Notes under the pieces: model-generated | Databases searched by the model: none | Told to the model about the DNA's origin: nothing | The model's input: only the letters and a program-made list of their open reading frames with translations | Translations under genes and position numbers: made by a program | Assembly: GCA_002163975.1 (NCBI GenBank) | Contig: CP019636.1 | Span: 3,855,001-3,919,000 of the forward strand | Direction: 5' to 3' | DNA: 64,000 bases | From: Nostocales cyanobacterium HT-58-2 | Lineage (GTDB): Bacteria > Cyanobacteriota > Cyanobacteriia > Cyanobacteriales > Nostocaceae | Shown here: in pieces, positions 60,572 through 64,000 of the stretch | Position numbering within the stretch: the first letter of the stretch is position 1 | Layout of the letters: each line of letters starts with the position of its first letter

Positions 60572-61621
60572 TTAACCTGCTGCCGATAATTGCATTTGAC
60601 ACAGCAATAAACCAAACCATTGATTTGTATCAGTCCATAACTTTTGTGGTACTAAACCCTTTGCTTTTAGCTCTTGTTGGATAGAGTTAATGTCAAATTT
60701 GCGAGAAATTTCAGTGAGGATAGTTTCGCCTGTTTCAAAATGAACATTCAAGTTTAAGGCGCGTAATTGAATGGTTTGCGATCGCAAACTCCTAAGATGC
60801 ATCTCAATTTGGTTTTCTGTCTCGTTATAAAACGCCCAATGTTCAAATTGTGTTTCGTCAAAATTGCCTTCAAACCGCCGATTCAAATGTTGCAACATAT
60901 TGAGGTTAAATGCCGCCGTAACTCCCTGACTGTCGTTGTAGGCAGCTTCCAACAAATGTTTTGGTTTTTGCAAGTCTACTCCTAATAGGAAATATTCTCC
61001 ATCTTTAAGAGCATCTGTGATTTGAGAGAAAAAAACATCACACTCTTGCGAATTCATATTACCCAAACTACTGCCGATAAAACAAATCATCCTAGTAGGT
61101 AATTGAGTATGTTCGAGTTGTGCCAGCGCCATTTCGTAAGTTCCTGCAAGAGCATGAACTTGTAATGTCGGATAATCTGCTAGCAAGGCTCTAGCGCTGC
61201 TTTCCAACATACCTGCACTCACATCAATTGGCAGATAGCGTAATGAGTAGCCAAACTGATAATATGCATCCAGTAAAATGCGTGTTTTGGTAGAGCTGCC
61301 ACTGCCAAGTTCCACCAGTTCGCAAGAACCTGTTATCTGAGCGATTTCACCAGCGCATTGTTGCAAAATTGCCGTTTCTGTCCGCGTCAAGTAATATTCT
61401 GGTAACTCACAGATCTGCTCAAATAGCTCAGAACCCAGATCATCGTAGAAGTAACGTGGGGGTAAGGACTTAGGTGTTTGAGTTAATCCCTTAACGACAT
61501 CACTTCCAGCACTAGGAGAAACCACCTTAGTTGGTTCTAGTAAACGCTGTATTTGTAGGCGTTTTTCAACAGTATTTTGAGAACTAACCTTGCTGCTGAC
61601 AGGTTTAGATATTGACGACAT
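60572..61621 (-). CDS. egtD: Histidine N-alpha-trimethyltransferase (EgtD)
   Basis: A 349-residue SAM methyltransferase of the EgtD type, which turns histidine into hercynine. Visible: PPRYFYDDLGSELFEQICELPEYYLTRTE as the family N-terminal signature (positions 52-80), SAM-loop VELGSGSSTKTRILLDAY and LPIDVSAGML, and a C-terminal MHLRSLRSQTI / VHFETGETILTEIS. The ribosome site GGAGG lies 6 nt before the ATG. It is the last gene of egtC-egtB-egtD, 176 nt after egtB. The first 45 residues are Ser/Gln-rich and variable. The product would be passed to EgtB. Confidence 0.93.
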   Translation of the reverse strand: MSSISKPVSSKVSSQNTVEKRLQIQRLLEPTKVVSPSAGSDVVKGLTQTPKSLPPRYFYDDLGSELFEQICELPEYYLTRTETAILQQCAGEIAQITGSCELVELGSGSSTKTRILLDAYYQFGYSLRYLPIDVSAGMLESSARALLADYPTLQVHALAGTYEMALAQLEHTQLPTRMICFIGSSLGNMNSQECDVFFSQITDALKDGEYFLLGVDLQKPKHLLEAAYNDSQGVTAAFNLNMLQHLNRRFEGNFDETQFEHWAFYNETENQIEMHLRSLRSQTIQLRALNLNVHFETGETILTEISRKFDINSIQQELKAKGLVPQKLWTDTNQWFGLLLCQMQLSAAG

Positions 61622-61797
61622 TCATCCTCCGTTTGCTTGGTGTGATAGGTTGCTTTTGGGTGCAAACTTCCAACCTGAGCCAGTGAAACACACAGTCATA
61701 CCTGACAACATCACGCCTGAGCAAGATTCATTAGGCGTGACTGCTATCTTTTGGGATTTTCTCATTAAACTGACAGAGATTGGGTTTGTAGTGGCGT

Positions 61798-63117
61798 TCA
61801 AGTACTATTAGAAACGAGTGATTCATCAACAGCACAGCGAAACCCTGCTAAAATTTGGCGCACGCCAGGATGATACCAGTTGCGAAAACTACAACGTAGC
61901 GCCCAAGGACGAGTTGCCCAGCTACCACCTTTTAAAACCCGGTGCTGTTGGTCAAAATAAACTTGTGAGTATCCTACGTAAGGGTAACTTTGGAAACCTG
62001 GGTAGCCATCAAACCAGGAAGCCGTCCACTCCCAGACGTTTCCCAAAACATCACACAAACCATAAGCGCTTTGTCCAGCAGGGAAGGCATTTACTGGTGT
62101 TGTTGTTCCTATGAAATGATTGTGATTACACAATTGGGGCGTTAGTTCTTCATTTCCCCAAGGATAAATGCGGCGAAAATTAGCTTGTGCATCCCAACTT
62201 GCAGCTTTTTCCCATTCGGCTTCTGTGGGTAATCGCTTACCGACAAACCTTGAGTAAGCTTCAGCTTCGTACCAACTGACACCACAAACCGGGTGATTCT
62301 CCCACATAGAATTTTCGTACCAGTAGAGCGGTTGTGTTATTTGCTCAGTTTGCAACCATTTCCAACCAGCTTCAGACCACCAACGCGAATTTTGATAGCC
62401 ACCCGCTTCCATAAATGCTCGATACTGCCCACAAGTTACAGGGTATCGGTCAATCCAGTAAGTTTTTAAATAGACTTGCTGAACTGGTTGTTCGTTATCC
62501 AAAGCATCAACTGAACCATCACCCATTTCAAATTCGCCCGCTGGAATTTGGATCATCTCGCTCCTGTGATGATGGGAAGACGCGGAGAACTTCAGAAGCG
62601 GGGACACGGAGAATCGCTCATTAGTTCTCTCCGTGTCCCCCCATCCCCTTGTCCCCCTGTCCCCCTTCTCCTGCTTGCCCAATTCCAAGATAAATGTAAT
62701 AATCTCGCTGTGTTGGCTTTCGTGCTGAAGTATAAAGCGCCAAAGACGTTCTTGTTGCGCTAAATCCGCCACTTCCAGGTAATGTAAAACTCTTTCTCTG
62801 ACTGTGTCCAAGTAATAACGGATTTCCTCTAGGTTGGGCAATCTAACACGTTCTGATTTGGGTAAACCATCTGCTGCAAACAGCTTGCGGTATCGCGGGA
62901 ACAAACACGGTAAACCTGCACTGCGCTCTAGCAACCATAAAGACTCTGTGTAAGCAATATGCCCTAAATGCCATCCAACAGGGCTAAAGTCGGGATGCGC
63001 CTGAGAGCAGAACGTAGCGTCGTCAATCCCCTCGAATAAGGTGAGAGTTTTCGCACGACACTGGTGAAAAGTGTGAAAAATTCTTTCTTTTAAACTAGAC
63101 TTGCTCAATTCGGATAT
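61798..63117 (-). CDS. egtB: Hercynine oxygenase (EgtB-type sulfoxide synthase)
   Basis: A 439-residue non-haem iron enzyme joining hercynine with a thiol by oxidative C-S bond formation. The N-terminal DinB-like domain has HLGHIAYTESLW and the iron motif LQHESQHSEII (H-x3-H-x-E); the C-terminal FGE-sulfatase domain shows IPAGEFEMGD, PVTCGQYRAFM, GKRLPTEAEWEKAA, NVWEWTASWFDGYPG and VLKGGSWATRP. I place the start at GTG 63117 (VISELSKSS), where GGAGAAG lies 6-8 nt upstream; the ATG at 63195 is out of place inside egtC. It overlaps egtC by 23 nt. Unusually, about 35 residues between the two domains come from a repeat (KQEKGDRGTRGWGDTERTNE). Confidence 0.92.
   Translation of the reverse strand: MSELSKSSLKERIFHTFHQCRAKTLTLFEGIDDATFCSQAHPDFSPVGWHLGHIAYTESLWLLERSAGLPCLFPRYRKLFAADGLPKSERVRLPNLEEIRYYLDTVRERVLHYLEVADLAQQERLWRFILQHESQHSEIITFILELGKQEKGDRGTRGWGDTERTNERFSVSPLLKFSASSHHHRSEMIQIPAGEFEMGDGSVDALDNEQPVQQVYLKTYWIDRYPVTCGQYRAFMEAGGYQNSRWWSEAGWKWLQTEQITQPLYWYENSMWENHPVCGVSWYEAEAYSRFVGKRLPTEAEWEKAASWDAQANFRRIYPWGNEELTPQLCNHNHFIGTTTPVNAFPAGQSAYGLCDVLGNVWEWTASWFDGYPGFQSYPYVGYSQVYFDQQHRVLKGGSWATRPWALRCSFRNWYHPGVRQILAGFRCAVDESLVSNST
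62600..62640. repeat. Palindrome inserted in the egtB interdomain linker
   Basis: GGGGACACGGAGA (62600-62612) and TCTCCGTGTCCCC (62628-62640) form a perfect 13-bp inverted repeat. It continues in GTCCCC-rich low-complexity DNA to about 62680. It is in frame within egtB. Confidence 0.8.
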
Positions 63118-63883
63118 CACAGTCTTCTCCAACACTGATGATGCTATTTTCGGAGCAGGGAATCCAATTGCCAGCAAATAGCGGTTCTGAGGCAATAATT
63201 ACGGACTTGGGGAAAGTAGGATTGTTAACCGTCCAGTACAGAGAGGGGGCAGGTGATTTTGTGCTAAAGCGGGAAGCAATGAGGCGATGTCCATCACTGA
63301 TGACGACGTTAGCTGAGACATAAGTTTGATATCTTTGCGCTAACTCTTGAAGCTGAAGCAAAGTTACTTGTAGAGCTTGCTCTAGACTTTTACCAGGATT
63401 AGCTTGCCAGTGGTTTAACAGCAAAGCAAAAATGTGTTCTGAATCTGTAGTTCCCTTTATCCACTGGTAAATTTCATCGCTTAACTGGTTGCGTATTGGT
63501 CTGTAGAGTGTCTGCCGAAATTTATCAATGCGACCGTTATGAATAAAGAGCAGATGTTGGTACTCAAAAGGTTGACTGTTACTCAGATCAAGTGCTTGAC
63601 CTGCTGTTGCACTGCGAACATAAGCTAGCACACATCCTGACTCAACATAGCGGCTGAGGCTAGGCAGATTAATATCATTCCAAATGGGGAGCGTACTTTT
63701 ATAGGTAAATGGTTCGGTATCCTTTTGAGGATGATACCAACCAACACCAAAGCCATCAGCGTTCACTACTCCAGAGAGCATTTCGCGGGGTTGATAGCTT
63801 TGAACAACAAGCGAGTGTTCAGGCTTGTACAGGAGAGGCTCCAGAGAAACAGGTGAACCGAGATAGGCAAGTAATCGGCACAT
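63095..63883 (-). CDS. egtC: Class II glutamine amidotransferase-like hydrolase (EgtC)
   Basis: A 262-residue class II (N-terminal nucleophile) amidohydrolase. Cys2 becomes the catalytic residue (MCRLLAYLG); QPREMLSGVVNADGFGVGWY, VLAYVRSATAGQ, FIHNGRIDKF and DSEHIFALLL follow the EgtC-type pattern. It removes the gamma-glutamyl residue from the sulfoxide intermediate in mycobacteria, where it works with an EgtA product. It is the first gene of the operon and overlaps egtB by 23 nt, implying coupled translation. No egtA or egtE is seen in this window, so the full pathway is not visible. The remaining 63884-64000 is upstream sequence with no gene. Confidence 0.9.
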   Translation of the reverse strand: MCRLLAYLGSPVSLEPLLYKPEHSLVVQSYQPREMLSGVVNADGFGVGWYHPQKDTEPFTYKSTLPIWNDINLPSLSRYVESGCVLAYVRSATAGQALDLSNSQPFEYQHLLFIHNGRIDKFRQTLYRPIRNQLSDEIYQWIKGTTDSEHIFALLLNHWQANPGKSLEQALQVTLLQLQELAQRYQTYVSANVVISDGHRLIASRFSTKSPAPSLYWTVNNPTFPKSVIIASEPLFAGNWIPCSENSIISVGEDCDIRIEQV

Positions 63884-64000
63884 ATAAGGTATTTGCGCTC
63901 CATGCTGTAGAAGAGATTAAGCTTTTAAGATGAGAATTTCCTGAAATATAGATGAATTTCTGCTAAAATAGAGCGTTACCTCCTCATAGTGCAAAATTTT

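Noticed and set aside
63118-63195. Longer EgtB from the ATG at 63195
   Set aside because: The added 26 residues lie inside egtC in another frame and have no family resemblance; the GTG at 63117 has a good ribosome site.

Overview
The window is chromosome-like DNA from a filamentous cyanobacterium, most likely of the Nostocales. The evidence is many HIP1 octamers (GCGATCGC), dispersed palindromic repeats of the type common in Nostoc, Scytonema and Calothrix, pentapeptide-repeat and DUF1822/CHAT/CHASE2 genes, a thylakoid photosystem I accumulation factor homologue, and an ergothioneine cluster of cyanobacterial type. No species can be named from the sequence alone.

Layout. 1-1.6 kb: two stress-type DUF2382 genes, the first cut by the window edge. 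1.6-46.1 kb: a large secretion and surface island. Its left half is on the minus strand: an NHLM-type export ABC transporter, four long two-partner-secretion (TpsA-like) exoproteins, a second NHLM ABC transporter carrying a C39 double-glycine peptidase, decayed 3' ends of further tpsA-like genes around a small PIN-domain toxin-antitoxin pair, a four-gene operon (sigma-like protein, DUF1822 protein, CHAT-CHASE2 caspase-fold protein, small exported protein), a subtilisin, and a MinD/ParA ATPase coupled to a haem-c DUF3365/HAMP sensor. The right half is on the plus strand: five near-identical double-glycine (CTB-type) peptide genes in tandem, a fifth TpsA-like protein, a sixth divergent double-glycine peptide, a tandem cyclic-nucleotide-binding-like protein, the NHLM HlyD-type adaptor, and a sixth TpsA-like protein.

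46-59.8 kb: mixed chromosomal genes. These are a lipoyl/octanoyl ligase-type gene with a YbjN gene, a frameshifted TnpB remnant abutting a truncated Rieske oxygenase, an alpha/beta hydrolase-tetR operon with a legible repressor-type promoter, an orphan antitoxin, gatD-dinB-murT (lipid II amidation type), a thylakoid protein, two tandem degenerate tRNA-like sequences, a pentapeptide-repeat protein, and a metallopeptidase/VWA protein with its MoxR-type AAA partner. 60.3-63.9 kb: the ergothioneine genes egtC-egtB-egtD on the minus strand, ending in a clear terminator.

How it fits together. The peptidase-ABC, the second ABC, the HlyD adaptor and six precursors with a VAGG cleavage site form a complete-looking NHLM bacteriocin export set, split over two strands and interleaved with TpsA-like adhesins. 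No modification enzyme for the peptides and no TpsB (FhaC/Omp85-type) transporter for the exoproteins is present in the window. Linking the CHAT/sigma operon, the sensor-MinD pair and the subtilisin to this secretion island rests on position only and is inference.
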